Shown piece by piece: positions 28,001 through 35,342 of a stretch of 64,000 nucleotides of DNA. The notes under the pieces were generated by a model, which saw nothing but the letters and a program-made list of their open reading frames with translations, was not told the origin of the DNA and searched no databases. Both the position numbers and the translations under genes were made by a program. The DNA comes from Pontibacter kalidii. GTDB lineage: Bacteria; Bacteroidota; Bacteroidia; Cytophagales; Hymenobacteraceae. The stretch is from the NCBI RefSeq assembly GCF_026278245.1, contig NZ_CP111079.1:1800501-1864500 (forward strand), in the 5' to 3' direction. Position 1 is the first letter of the stretch. Every line of letters starts with the position of its first letter.

Positions 28001-28173
28001 ATATACTTCTTAAAGGCCTCCTGCGCCGCCCCATACTTGGCACGGTCAAAAAGCTCTACCCCTTCATGAAAGTATCGCTCCTCGGAGGTGAAAGCCTGCG
28101 TGTGCTGCGCCACCACCACATGGGAGCCGCCTGTCAGTACCGAAGCAAGTGCTATTTTGTAAGCTATCTTCAT
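25039..28173 (-). CDS. Large exported tetratricopeptide-repeat protein
   Basis: 1044 residues from the ATG at 28173, which gives a clean signal peptide (MKIAYKIALASVLTGGSHVVVAQ); an ATG 27 bp upstream would put nine extra residues before it. Nearly all of the rest is TPR repeats (for example YFHEGVELFDRAKYGAAQEAFKKYI, AKTLYFNQNYKEAAAKLENYL). The C-terminal tail is rich in Gln and Pro, with many short acidic/polar stretches. TPR proteins scaffold protein assemblies. As the first gene of the run it may be the periplasmic scaffold, comparable in position and fold with CpoB of the Tol-Pal system, though far longer. Confidence 0.85.
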   Translation of the reverse strand: MKIAYKIALASVLTGGSHVVVAQHTQAFTSEERYFHEGVELFDRAKYGAAQEAFKKYIELIGNDAKTADAQYYYALSGLYLLHPDAEQLVLNFARKYPTHPKTALANYELGLYYFEQKDYKKAVELLKDAPTHLLSIKQNKELEFKLGYSYFATKDFDNAKIWFDKNKTTGFREDDHRFAYASNYYAGYISYRKGDYAAAKEDLKIAEKNEAYARIVPYMVTEILYKEKDIFEVIRYGEAALAKKPEVQQRDEIALLVGDAYYQRGEYATAEKYFSEYAKGKRSLEPVIQYKIAFTDYKNNNYKNAIANFKPVALKKDSLGQNAAYYLGLSYLKENNKQFALTAFDQARKNDHDKAVTEAATLKYAQVNFDLGNFREVINSLSDFSAKYPKSEEAEEADRLLSESYFGSNDYAAAIRHIEAMDKKSWRILQTYQRVTYFHGVNLFNDSKFPQAVAMLDKSLQYPYDKEVTSASHFVKGEAYSIGQRYNDAINSYAAVFRTAPNTKADYYIKSRYGIGYAYFNTKEYEKALTHFKAYLDNVQPSNPNYNDATVRLADTYYVNKNYNEALRLYERVIGSSSPDRDYAMFQKGVVLSILNQNERAKDALLDLLNNYKTSRFRDDAMYQYAVIDFESGNYQAAVQGFTRLINEMPDSRLVPNALQKRGLAYSNLRRNDLAIADQQRVLDEFPDSKVASGALYSLQEVLGQENRSSEFDKYVDRYKSANPESDALESIEFEAAKTLYFNQNYKEAAAKLENYLKSYAKSKFAPDARYYLADSYLRSERKQEGVKVMKQVVQENRSEFVNRAIQRVADLEFEVQNYPEAIKYYSRLRDLATNRKEQQTALLGLMQSYYRTNDYAATKRVAGELISQGNASLNAYNSALLFKAKATLAQGNMAQALTELRETTASASDIHGAEAHYLISETLYKQKKHKEALDHAFEFSNKYGNYDFWLGKTFLLISDVYVAQNEMFQARATLNSIIENAPNKEIVAEAKQKLAKLDGGKAQQVQPQNLQQQQKQQKADTTIILEPVDTTSLPLDTTGQQN

Positions 28174-28400
28174 ATTTCCCTGTTCGCCCCAGAGGGGCAC
28201 GTCGTTTTATTCTGATTAAAGGAGAAAGTATAACACGGCTTTGTATTACCGCTGCCCATACTACCTCACTCAAAGTTACTAATTTTTAGAAAGCCACAAC
28301 GGCCTTTGCTGATTTTATAAGTATGACCCCGCAAAGTATAGCAAAACCTCTATAACAATGGCAGGAACCGCAAATTATTGTGCCTGTGGAAAAATAAAGC

Positions 28401-29447
28401 CTACAAGGCCAGCGCCCGCGGCACTGGGTGCAGCACCTTGAAAACCAGCTCGCGCAGAATATCGGCCTCGCTCATATCGCCGCCGGTGATACCCTTCACC
28501 TGCAGGTCGGCCACCCGGATAAAGTGGATGATATCGACGCAGCGTGGCAGCGGGTACACCCGCATGGCCTGCATGTAGTCCTTCACCTTCCAGGCCTGGT
28601 TGCCCAGGCTTTTCCTCAGGCCAGCCTCCGATTTGTCGGACTGTGTGTGCAGCGTCAGGATCTTGGTAAAGAAGGTGAAGAGCATCGTCAGGTTAGGGAT
28701 GAGCGGGTTATTCTTAGGGTTGGCCTCGAAGTAATGGATGATGCGGTTGGCTTTCAGCGCGTCGCGGGCTATAAGAGCCGCCTGCAGCTCAAAAATATTG
28801 TACTCCTTGCTGATGCCCACGTTCTCCTGTACCAGCCCTTCATCCACGGTGGCACCCGGCTTCAGGTTAATCAGCAGCTTGTCGATCTCGTTGGCCAGCC
28901 GGGAGAGGTCGGAGCCGATGTACTCGCTCAATAGCTGCACCGCCGGCTGCGTGGCCTTCATCCCCTTGCCTTTGAGGTAGCCGTTAATCCAGGCGGGCAC
29001 CTGGTTGTCGTACAGCTTCTTGGTGGTAAGCAGCACTGCATGCTTTTGCACCGCCTTGGCCAGCGACTTGCGCCCGTCCAGTGACTTGTGCTTGTAGCAG
29101 AAGACGAGGATGGTAGAAGGCAGCGGGTGCTGCAGGTAGGCTTCCAATTGCCTCATCCCCTCCTCTTTCTCGATATCCAGTATACTTTGTGCCTCCTTCA
29201 CAATCACCACCGACCTGTCCGACATCATGGGGAAACGCTTGGCCTGCAGCAGCACCTGCGACACATCCACATCCTTGCCATAGAGCACCACCTGGTTAAA
29301 GCCCTTCTCGTGCTCCTGCAGCGCATGCTCCTCAATATAATCGGCAATAGAGTCGATGTAATAGGATTCCTCGCCCTGCAGAAAGTATACAGGGGCAAAT
29401 TGCCGTTGCTTAAGTTGCTCTAAAATGCCTTCGGGTGTATGGGCCAT
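28401..29447 (-). CDS. holA: DNA polymerase III subunit delta
   Basis: 348 residues, the usual size for HolA, the clamp-loader subunit that opens the beta clamp. Signature segments are PVYFLQGEESYYIDSIADYIEE at the N terminus, VVIVKEAQSI, LVFCYKHKSLDGRKSLAKAV, and IGSDLSRLANEIDKLLINL in domain II. ATG at 29447, facing away from the DUF922 gene. It appears monocistronic. Downstream (28400-28174) is AT-rich non-coding sequence with AAGTATA copies. Confidence 0.93.
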   Translation of the reverse strand: MAHTPEGILEQLKQRQFAPVYFLQGEESYYIDSIADYIEEHALQEHEKGFNQVVLYGKDVDVSQVLLQAKRFPMMSDRSVVIVKEAQSILDIEKEEGMRQLEAYLQHPLPSTILVFCYKHKSLDGRKSLAKAVQKHAVLLTTKKLYDNQVPAWINGYLKGKGMKATQPAVQLLSEYIGSDLSRLANEIDKLLINLKPGATVDEGLVQENVGISKEYNIFELQAALIARDALKANRIIHYFEANPKNNPLIPNLTMLFTFFTKILTLHTQSDKSEAGLRKSLGNQAWKVKDYMQAMRVYPLPRCVDIIHFIRVADLQVKGITGGDMSEADILRELVFKVLHPVPRALAL

Positions 29448-29662
29448 GGTAGTGTGGGTGTAGCGGATGCGAAGCGGGGCATTTTATAGGTGCAGCCCCG
29501 TTCTTACAAATTTAAGGCATCCCCCCGAAACTCAAAGTATAAACCATGGAATATTGGAGCAGGTAAATGGAGAACTCAAATGCAGCAAGGCGTGTTTTAT
29601 ACCACACAGCCTTACGCCCCCGTTTAAGCAAGTATGGTGCAGGCTGGCTTATCTATACTTCC

Positions 29663-30811
29663 ATGATATTTTCCCCTAAAAACGGCCGTTCTGCCGCGCG
29701 TAGCAGGAGGTTTGCAAAACGAGTAGCCCTTTGGTCGCTGCTGGTGCTGCTGCTGGTAAGCATGCTGTCGGCTGTCAGGCCCTACGCAGGTGTGGCACCG
29801 ATCGTACTTAAAACCGAAGCGCTGCCTTTCTCGGCAAAAGAATTCTACGTGGTTAAAGTAGTGGATGAGCGGGCCAATAAAAAGGCTGTGGCCCACATCA
29901 TTCCTGCCCCTGCGCCTGGTGCGGCGCCTGCCACGGCTGCTGTACCCGTAGACCTGCAGGGTGGCGGCTTGCAGGCCGTGCAGCAGTTCATCGCCAAAGG
30001 CATACCGGCAAATAAGAAACTACGCCCCATCATCATCACTTTAAAAGAATTTGAAGTAAAGGAAACACCGGCAGAGAATGGCCGCGTGCAGGGCCAGGCC
30101 GTTACGGCCATGAAGTTCGAGTTGCAGGACGAGGGCGAGATCATTCCTTTAACAGAGTATAAAGGCGGTATCCGCTACAACAGGCCCGCCAGCCAGGTAG
30201 AGGCCGTGGAGCCGGCGCTGCGCCAGTCGCTGACAGGGGCGCTGGCATACTTTAATAAGTGGATGGAGGAAAATGTAAGCACCAACCCACGCCTGGCCAA
30301 AAGTATAAAAGTAATCTTTTCGGACTATACGGCAGCCTCTGCGCCGGACACCGTCTTCTACTCGCCCTCCCGCCCGCTGAACTGGAACGATTTTACGGGC
30401 AGCCCCTCCAAGCCAAGCAAGTTTGCTGCGGCTGTTTTCCCAGGCTTTGCCTACGAGGGCCGCAGCGAGGTAGTAAATGGCGAACTGCACCTCTACCTCG
30501 ACATGAAAGTATACGTGCTGCAAAGCTCCTCCTGGGTTAAGCCCGACTCGCGCAACGACTACAGCCTGAACCACGAGCAGAAGCATTTTGACCTGGTGAA
30601 GTTGGTGGCCGAGCGATTTAAAAAGAAAATCACGCCGGAGATCCTGTCGGTGGAGGACTTCAACAGCATCATCCAGTACCACTACATCGAGTCGTTCCGG
30701 GAAATGAACCAGCTACAGGACCAGTATGACGCCGAAACGCAGCACGGCCTGAACAAGGTAGTGCAGGAGCAGTGGAACAGGAAGATTGCGGAGGAGTTGG
30801 GGAGGTTGTAA
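29663..30811 (+). CDS. DUF922-family predicted secreted zinc protease
   Basis: About 382 residues from the ATG at 29663, where a signal-anchor (VALWSLLVLLLVSMLSAVRP) fits; a longer frame opens at 29567 but adds an unlikely leader. The C-terminal ~190 residues carry LNWNDFTGSP and NHEQKHFDLVKLVAERF. The latter is an HExxH zincin-type motif typical of the DUF922 family, annotated elsewhere as predicted secreted Zn-dependent protease. An N-terminal beta-rich region (about 60-190) is not recognised. Monocistronic. Its 3' end is duplicated as part of an 18 bp direct repeat at the edge of an accessory islet. Confidence 0.75.
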   Translation: MIFSPKNGRSAARSRRFAKRVALWSLLVLLLVSMLSAVRPYAGVAPIVLKTEALPFSAKEFYVVKVVDERANKKAVAHIIPAPAPGAAPATAAVPVDLQGGGLQAVQQFIAKGIPANKKLRPIIITLKEFEVKETPAENGRVQGQAVTAMKFELQDEGEIIPLTEYKGGIRYNRPASQVEAVEPALRQSLTGALAYFNKWMEENVSTNPRLAKSIKVIFSDYTAASAPDTVFYSPSRPLNWNDFTGSPSKPSKFAAAVFPGFAYEGRSEVVNGELHLYLDMKVYVLQSSSWVKPDSRNDYSLNHEQKHFDLVKLVAERFKKKITPEILSVEDFNSIIQYHYIESFREMNQLQDQYDAETQHGLNKVVQEQWNRKIAEELGRL

Positions 30812-30849
30812 CGTGCTCGTGCATGAGGAGTTTGTAACGTGTTCGTGCA
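30806..30849. repeat. 18 bp direct repeat at the 3' end of the DUF922 gene
   Basis: TTGTAACGTGCTCGTGCA at 30806-30823 is repeated with one mismatch at 30832-30849. The first copy includes the stop codon of the DUF922 gene, so the gene end has been duplicated. Confidence 0.75.
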
Positions 30850-30888
30850 GCTGATGAACAAAGCGTAGCCGAAGTATAAAAGCTGCAC
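30845..30888. repeat. Hairpin with GCGTAGCCGAAGT apex, islet left boundary
   Basis: GTGCAGCT (30845-30852) and AGCTGCAC (30881-30888) are perfect inverted repeats. Between them lies AAAGCGTAGCCGAAGT. The same GCGTAGCCGAAGT core sits in the apex of a second hairpin at 31408-31478, with entirely different stem sequence. Confidence 0.7.
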
Positions 30889-30930
30889 CTTGTTCTCTGA
30901 TGCTTTTTTATATCACACAATACTGTTTCT

Positions 30931-31392
30931 TCAATCGGTAACTATTGTTCCCGTCTCAAGGAACGCCCTTCTTACCAAAGAATCTGGCGGTATCATTCTG
31001 TAAAGTTTTCCTGTAGTATCCGCCCAAATTTTCTCTACAAGGTTAGGCTTGGGGTCTCCTTTTGGAAGTCGTAACAGATAATTGCCATTTTTGGCATAGC
31101 CCATCATAGAAGTGTCTATTACTACTCCATTACCCTTCAGAACTTTCAAATCTACTGTGAAGGTGTCAGTATAGTTTACACAGAATCCATGTAGAACACT
31201 CCAAGCTTTGTCTTCGAAGTAGTCTTCATGTAGTAACTTTGAATTAAACCGCACAAGCACCTTCTCGCCTTTATAAAGAGTCCCCGAGAACTGGAAGTTT
31301 TCACAGTCTTCTTCTAAATTCCTCTTTGATTCATTGCACCCTAAGCATAGAAGCAAAAAGAGAATCATAAAGTATAAAGGGCCTTTTTCCAT
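30931..31392 (-). CDS. Small hypothetical lipoprotein
   Basis: 153 residues with a signal peptide and lipobox LCLGC (Cys19), so probably anchored in the membrane. The remainder (GTLYKGEKVLVRFNSKLL, LPKGDPKPNLVEKIWADTT) is not recognised. The gene is visibly more AT-rich than the neighbouring housekeeping genes and lies between two hairpin elements with a common apex, so it may be acquired. ATG at 31392. No operon partner is adjacent. Confidence 0.65.
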   Translation of the reverse strand: MEKGPLYFMILFLLLCLGCNESKRNLEEDCENFQFSGTLYKGEKVLVRFNSKLLHEDYFEDKAWSVLHGFCVNYTDTFTVDLKVLKGNGVVIDTSMMGYAKNGNYLLRLPKGDPKPNLVEKIWADTTGKLYRMIPPDSLVRRAFLETGTIVTD

Positions 31393-31407
31393 TAATTTAA
31401 GTTACAG

Positions 31408-31478
31408 AGAACGGATGTATAGAAGGCGGTCAAGGCGTAGCCGAAGTTTGACTTATATGCCGTGTTAGCAACCGTTCT
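31408..31478. repeat. Hairpin with GCGTAGCCGAAGT apex between the two accessory genes
   Basis: AGAACGG (31408-31414) pairs with CCGTTCT (31472-31478). Inner GTCAA/TTGAC and GGC-GTA-GCC stems enclose the same GCGTAGCCGAAGT core seen at 30863-30875. The structure resembles a cassette junction, but the ends do not match the attC core consensus. Confidence 0.7.
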
Positions 31479-31479
31479 T

Positions 31480-31986
31480 TTACTCAATTTCAAGATAGTA
31501 TTGAGGAGGTACAGGAGGCGCCCATTGTTCTATTTTAGCCTTTATCTTATTTGATTCAATTTCGTCCTTTACTAAACCACCGATGTTCAACTGCTTTGGG
31601 TCTATTAAGCTTCTCCCAACGAATACTCTGTTCCACCCTTCGCTCTCTAGTTTACTCCTAACTCCATGCACCCAGTCCTCCAGTTTTAGAATAAATCTTC
31701 CATCCTCAGACTTTAACCACTTCAAGTCATCCTTTATTTCCCTTAGCTCCTCAATGCAACTTTCAAAGAGTCCACTATCCCGGTGTTTTATTTCCCTGTT
31801 TATAAACTCCTTTAGTTGATTGAATGCTTGATTAGTATTAAGTTCAATCTTTAGAATCGGATTGTTTTCATATTCCTTGTCCATCTCAATTATTTCATCC
31901 ACTAGCCAGTCCGAAAGAGACTTCTTGACTAATTCGACCGTGAACAGAATCGTATTTGATCTTATTGACTCTATTTCTTTATTCAT
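31480..31986 (-). CDS. Hypothetical protein, accessory
   Basis: 168 residues from the ATG at 31986; an in-frame GTG at 32022 would add 12. The protein is soluble, charged and mostly helical (KSLSDWLVDEIIEMDKEYENN, IEELREIKDDLKWLKSEDG) and ends in WAPPVPPQYYLEIE. No signal peptide, membrane helix or known motif is seen. It is AT-rich and uses codons unlike its neighbours, so horizontal acquisition is likely. Its function is unknown. Confidence 0.6.
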   Translation of the reverse strand: MNKEIESIRSNTILFTVELVKKSLSDWLVDEIIEMDKEYENNPILKIELNTNQAFNQLKEFINREIKHRDSGLFESCIEELREIKDDLKWLKSEDGRFILKLEDWVHGVRSKLESEGWNRVFVGRSLIDPKQLNIGGLVKDEIESNKIKAKIEQWAPPVPPQYYLEIE

Positions 31987-32179
31987 CTGGTTGAAATTGT
32001 TGCTAACTATAGTATAAACCACAACATACGCATATCTGCACTATGTATGGAGTAGTTTGGTGGTAATATAAAACTCTATTTTAATTTCTGCACCCTCTAA
32101 TATAGTATAACTAAGATAATCCTCCTCCATTCCTTCACCCTTTACTCTCCAACCCCGCCCCAATCTGCCAACTCTTTTT

Positions 32180-32187
32180 TATCTTTG
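32180..32187 (+). promoter_or_regulatory. Putative -7 box for tyrS
   Basis: TATCTTTG fits TAnnTTTG, 25 bp before the tyrS ATG at 32213, giving a short leader. No clear -33 TTTG is present. Confidence 0.5.
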
Positions 32188-32212
32188 CCCTGAACAGATG
32201 AATTAGGTATAG

Positions 32213-33517
32213 ATGAATCTTATTGAAGAACTGCGTTGGAGAGGCATGCTCCATGATTTCATGCCGGGTACAGAAGAACAATTAGCATCAGGCATGACGT
32301 CCGGCTACATCGGCTTCGACCCAACAGCCAAGTCCCTGCACATTGGCAACTTGGCCACCATTATGCTGCTGGTGCACCTGCAGCGCGCCGGCCACAAGCC
32401 TTTCGCCCTGGTAGGCGGCGCCACCGGTATGATCGGCGACCCGTCCGGTAAGTCAGCAGAACGCAACCTGCTGGACGAAGCGACCCTGCGCGAGAACCAG
32501 GAAGGCATCAAAAATCAACTGGAGAAGTTCCTGGACTTTAATTGCGGGGCCAACTCTGCCGAGATCGTGAACAACTACGATTGGTTTAAGGACTTTAGCT
32601 TCCTGGGTTTCCTGCGTGAGGTAGGCAAGCACATCACCGTGAACTACATGATGAGCAAGGATTCTGTGAAGAAGCGCATCAACGCCGATGAAGAAGGCGA
32701 TCGCGCCGAGGGCCTCTCCTACACCGAGTTCGCTTACCAGCTCATTCAGGGCTACGACTTCTACCACCTCTATAAGAACAAAGGCCTGAAACTACAAATG
32801 GGTGCCTCCGACCAGTGGGGGAACATCACCACCGGCACCGAGCTGATCCGCCGCATGGATGGTGGCAAGGCTTATGCGTTGGTGGGCAAGCTGGTGACCA
32901 AATCGGATGGTACTAAATTCGGCAAGTCTGAGGGCGGAAACGTATGGCTCGACCCTACCCTGACCTCACCCTACAAGTTCTACCAGTTCTGGCTCAACCT
33001 GTCGGATGAGGAGGCGGAGAAGCTGATAAAGGTTTATACTTTATTGCCGCAGCAGGAGATCGAAAAGATAACAGAAGAGCACAAACTGGCCCCTCACATG
33101 CGTTTACTGCAGAAAGCCCTTGCTAAAGATGTTACAATTCGCGTGCATTCCGAAGAAGACTATCTGGCGGCTGTAGATGCCTCAGAAATTTTATTTGGAA
33201 AAGGCGATTTTGAGACTCTGAAAGGCCTGAAAGAGGATATTTTGCTCTCTGTGTTCGAGGGCGTGCCGCAGATACAAATAGCCCAGGCCGACTATGCCAG
33301 CGCTGCCAGTGTTACGGACCTGCTTTCGGAGCTGACAGGCGGGCAGGTGTTTGAGTCGAAGGGAGAAGCACGCCGCATGATCAAGAACGGAGGCGTGAGT
33401 GTTAACCGCCAGAAGGTGCAGAATGCCGACGAGGCCGTAAATTTCGAACTGCTACAGGGCAAATACCTGGTGGTGCAGAAAGGAAAGAAGAACTACTACC
33501 TGATAACGGTTAACTAA
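32213..33517 (+). CDS. tyrS: Tyrosyl-tRNA synthetase
   Basis: Charges tRNA-Tyr. 434 residues, bacterial type. The HIGH-like motif is HIGN (in [13 protein letters not shown]), the tyrosine pocket lies in [25 protein letters not shown], and the KMSKS equivalent is KFGKS. The C-terminal S4-like RNA-binding domain begins near residue 365 ([18 protein letters not shown]). ATG at 32213. A bidirectional terminator follows 23 bp after the stop. It is a single-gene unit after the accessory islet. Confidence 0.98.
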   Translation: MNLIEELRWRGMLHDFMPGTEEQLASGMTSGYIGFDPTAKSLHIGNLATIMLLVHLQRAGHKPFALVGGATGMIGDPSGKSAERNLLDEATLRENQEGIKNQLEKFLDFNCGANSAEIVNNYDWFKDFSFLGFLREVGKHITVNYMMSKDSVKKRINADEEGDRAEGLSYTEFAYQLIQGYDFYHLYKNKGLKLQMGASDQWGNITTGTELIRRMDGGKAYALVGKLVTKSDGTKFGKSEGGNVWLDPTLTSPYKFYQFWLNLSDEEAEKLIKVYTLLPQQEIEKITEEHKLAPHMRLLQKALAKDVTIRVHSEEDYLAAVDASEILFGKGDFETLKGLKEDILLSVFEGVPQIQIAQADYASAASVTDLLSELTGGQVFESKGEARRMIKNGGVSVNRQKVQNADEAVNFELLQGKYLVVQKGKKNYYLITVN

Positions 33518-33540
33518 CTGATTATCAATAGTTTTAAAAC

Positions 33541-33572
33541 AAAAAAGGCGACCTACATAGGCCGCCTTTTTT
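33541..33572. terminator. Bidirectional terminator between tyrS and the histone H1-like gene
   Basis: AAAAAAGGCG (33541-33550) and CGCCTTTTTT (33563-33572) form the stem, with ACC/GGC pairs inside. It is U-rich on both strands and lies between convergent stops at 33517 and 33596. Confidence 0.85.
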
Positions 33573-33595
33573 GTTTTATTCAGTCTGTCTGAAAA

Positions 33596-33787
33596 CTATT
33601 TCTTGTCAGCAGTGCTGTTTTTCATGTCCTGAACTTCCTTACGGATGTCCTGCGCCATGTTCTTCAGATCCTGCATGCCCTTACGTACGCGAGTACCAGC
33701 AGCTGCATTGCCTTTTTCGTAGAACTTTTCGAAGTCACCTTCCAGTGACATAACTAAGTCCTTTAGTTTGCTAAAGTTGTTGTTCAT
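33596..33787 (-). CDS. Histone H1-like DNA-binding protein
   Basis: 63 residues matching the short Bacteroidota histone H1 (Hc1-like) family: FSKLKDLVMSLEGDFEKFYEKGNAAAGTRVRKGMQDLKNMAQDIRKEVQ. It is basic and helical, with no signal peptide. It is probably a nucleoid protein, although a role in DNA compaction is inferred from the family name. ATG at 33787. A TTAGAGC/GCTCTAA inverted repeat (33787-33793 and 33824-33830) overlaps its start region and might be an operator. Confidence 0.85.
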   Translation of the reverse strand: MNNNFSKLKDLVMSLEGDFEKFYEKGNAAAGTRVRKGMQDLKNMAQDIRKEVQDMKNSTADKK

Positions 33788-33892
33788 TAGAGCAATTGTT
33801 ATAGTGAAACATTTAAATTTATAGCTCTAATATACACATTTGTTACAAACAAGCAAAGATTAGGGAATTTTAATATAAGCCTTTACGAGCCG

Positions 33893-35131
33893 TTAAGCCG
33901 TAACTGCCGGTGTAGCATACAGACCCTTGTCTAGCTTTTGTGCAATTTTCTCAAACGCATTGATCGTCTCTTCCACGTCGGCCAAGGAATGGGCGGCCGT
34001 TGGGATAAGGCGCAGCATGATTACATCTTTAGGCACAACCGGGTAAACAACGATAGAGCAGAAAATGCTGAAGTTCTCGCGCAGGTCCAGCGTCAGCTGT
34101 GTAGCGTCCGGAATCTGGCCGTTCAGGAACACAGGTGTTACCGGCGACTCCGTTGTACCAATGTTAAAGCCTTTTCCGCGCAGGCCGCTCTGCAGGGCGT
34201 GTACCACCTCCCACAGTTTGTCCTTCAGCTCCGGCTTAGAGCGCAGCAGCTCCAGGCGCTTCAGGGCACCCACCACCAATGGCATCGGCAATGACTTGGC
34301 AAAAATCTGCGAACGCATGTTGTAGCGCAGGTACTCTACCACCTGCTCGTTTGAGGCAACGAAGGCGCCGATGCTGGCCATAGACTTAGCGAATGTAGAG
34401 AAGTATACATCGATGCCGTCCTGCACACCCAGGTGCTCTCCTGTGCCGGCACCTGTGGCTCCCATGGTACCGAAGCCGTGGGCATCATCTACAAACAGGC
34501 GGAAGTTGAATTTCTCCTTCAGCGCCACAACCTCGCCCAACTTACCCAGGTTACCGGACATGCCGAAAACACCTTCCGTGATCACGAGAATAGCACCACC
34601 GGTATTTTCAGTCCAACGGGTTGCACGCTCCAGCTGCTTCTCCAGGCTTTCCATATCGTTATGGCCATACACAAAGCGTTTGCCCTGGTGCAGACGCACG
34701 CCATCGATAATACAGGCATGAGACTCGGCATCGTACACAATCACATCGTGGCGGTCAACCAACGCATCTATAATAGAGAGTACGCCCTGGTAGCCGAAGT
34801 TCAGAAGCATGGCATCTTCCTTCTTCACAAAGTCAGCCAGTTCAGACTCCAGCTGCTCGTGCAGGTTCGTGTTACCAGACATAATGCGCGCGCCCATTGG
34901 CGTCGCCATGCCCCACTCTGCAGCTGCTTCAGCATCAGCCTTACGTACCTCCGGGTGGTTAGCCAGCCCCAGGTAGTTGTTAAGGCTCCACGTTAGCACA
35001 TCCTTTCCTCTGAACTTCATCCGCGGGGCGATTTCACCCTCTAGCTTAGGAAATGTGAAATAGCCATGCGCATAGTGTGAGTGGCTGCCTAACGGACCTC
35101 GGTTGGTCAACAACTTTTCGAATAAATCCAC
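33893..35131 (-). CDS. PLP-dependent alpha-oxoamine synthase family enzyme
   Basis: 412 residues of the fold shared by serine palmitoyltransferase, BioF, Kbl and related acyl-CoA condensing enzymes. Motifs are SLNNYLGLANHP, YDAESHACIIDGVRL, FVDDAHGFGTMGATGAGTGE, and STFAKSMASIGAF, whose Lys is the PLP lysine. In Bacteroidota such proteins make sphingolipid or sulfonolipid precursors, but the substrate cannot be read here. The motif GARIMSGNTNLHEQLE differs from typical SPT sequences. The start is GTG at 35131. A good TAACTTTG -7 box lies at 35215-35222. Confidence 0.75.
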   Translation of the reverse strand: MDLFEKLLTNRGPLGSHSHYAHGYFTFPKLEGEIAPRMKFRGKDVLTWSLNNYLGLANHPEVRKADAEAAAEWGMATPMGARIMSGNTNLHEQLESELADFVKKEDAMLLNFGYQGVLSIIDALVDRHDVIVYDAESHACIIDGVRLHQGKRFVYGHNDMESLEKQLERATRWTENTGGAILVITEGVFGMSGNLGKLGEVVALKEKFNFRLFVDDAHGFGTMGATGAGTGEHLGVQDGIDVYFSTFAKSMASIGAFVASNEQVVEYLRYNMRSQIFAKSLPMPLVVGALKRLELLRSKPELKDKLWEVVHALQSGLRGKGFNIGTTESPVTPVFLNGQIPDATQLTLDLRENFSIFCSIVVYPVVPKDVIMLRLIPTAAHSLADVEETINAFEKIAQKLDKGLYATPAVTA

Positions 35132-35214
35132 TTGTGTAATAATTAGGTTATCGGGATAATTTCTGATCTAATGGTCATAACTCCTTATCAGTCACAATAA
35201 GGTATAATGAAGCG

Positions 35215-35222
35215 CAAAGTTA
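35215..35222 (-). promoter_or_regulatory. Promoter of the alpha-oxoamine synthase gene
   Basis: On the minus strand TAACTTTG matches the -7 consensus, with a TTG-containing -33 candidate 20 bp upstream. The leader is about 83 nt. Confidence 0.55.
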
Positions 35223-35289
35223 TGGTTTATTCATCTCATATACAATTGTTGCCCTATACTGTAATTCTCATTTTTAAAGCGTGCATTTT

Positions 35290-35297
35290 TAACTTTG
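35290..35297 (+). promoter_or_regulatory. Putative -7 box for accC
   Basis: TAACTTTG on the plus strand, 45 bp before the accC ATG at 35343. It is divergent from the box at 35215-35222. Confidence 0.5.
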
Positions 35298-35342
35298 GCC
35301 TCAAAAGCTTTTCTTTGATGTAAAATAAACCATAGCTCCTGC

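Noticed and set aside
31393..31479. An integron attC site between the two accessory genes
   Set aside because: The region folds, but GTTAGCA does not match the GTTRRRY core and no partner RYYYAAC core was found.
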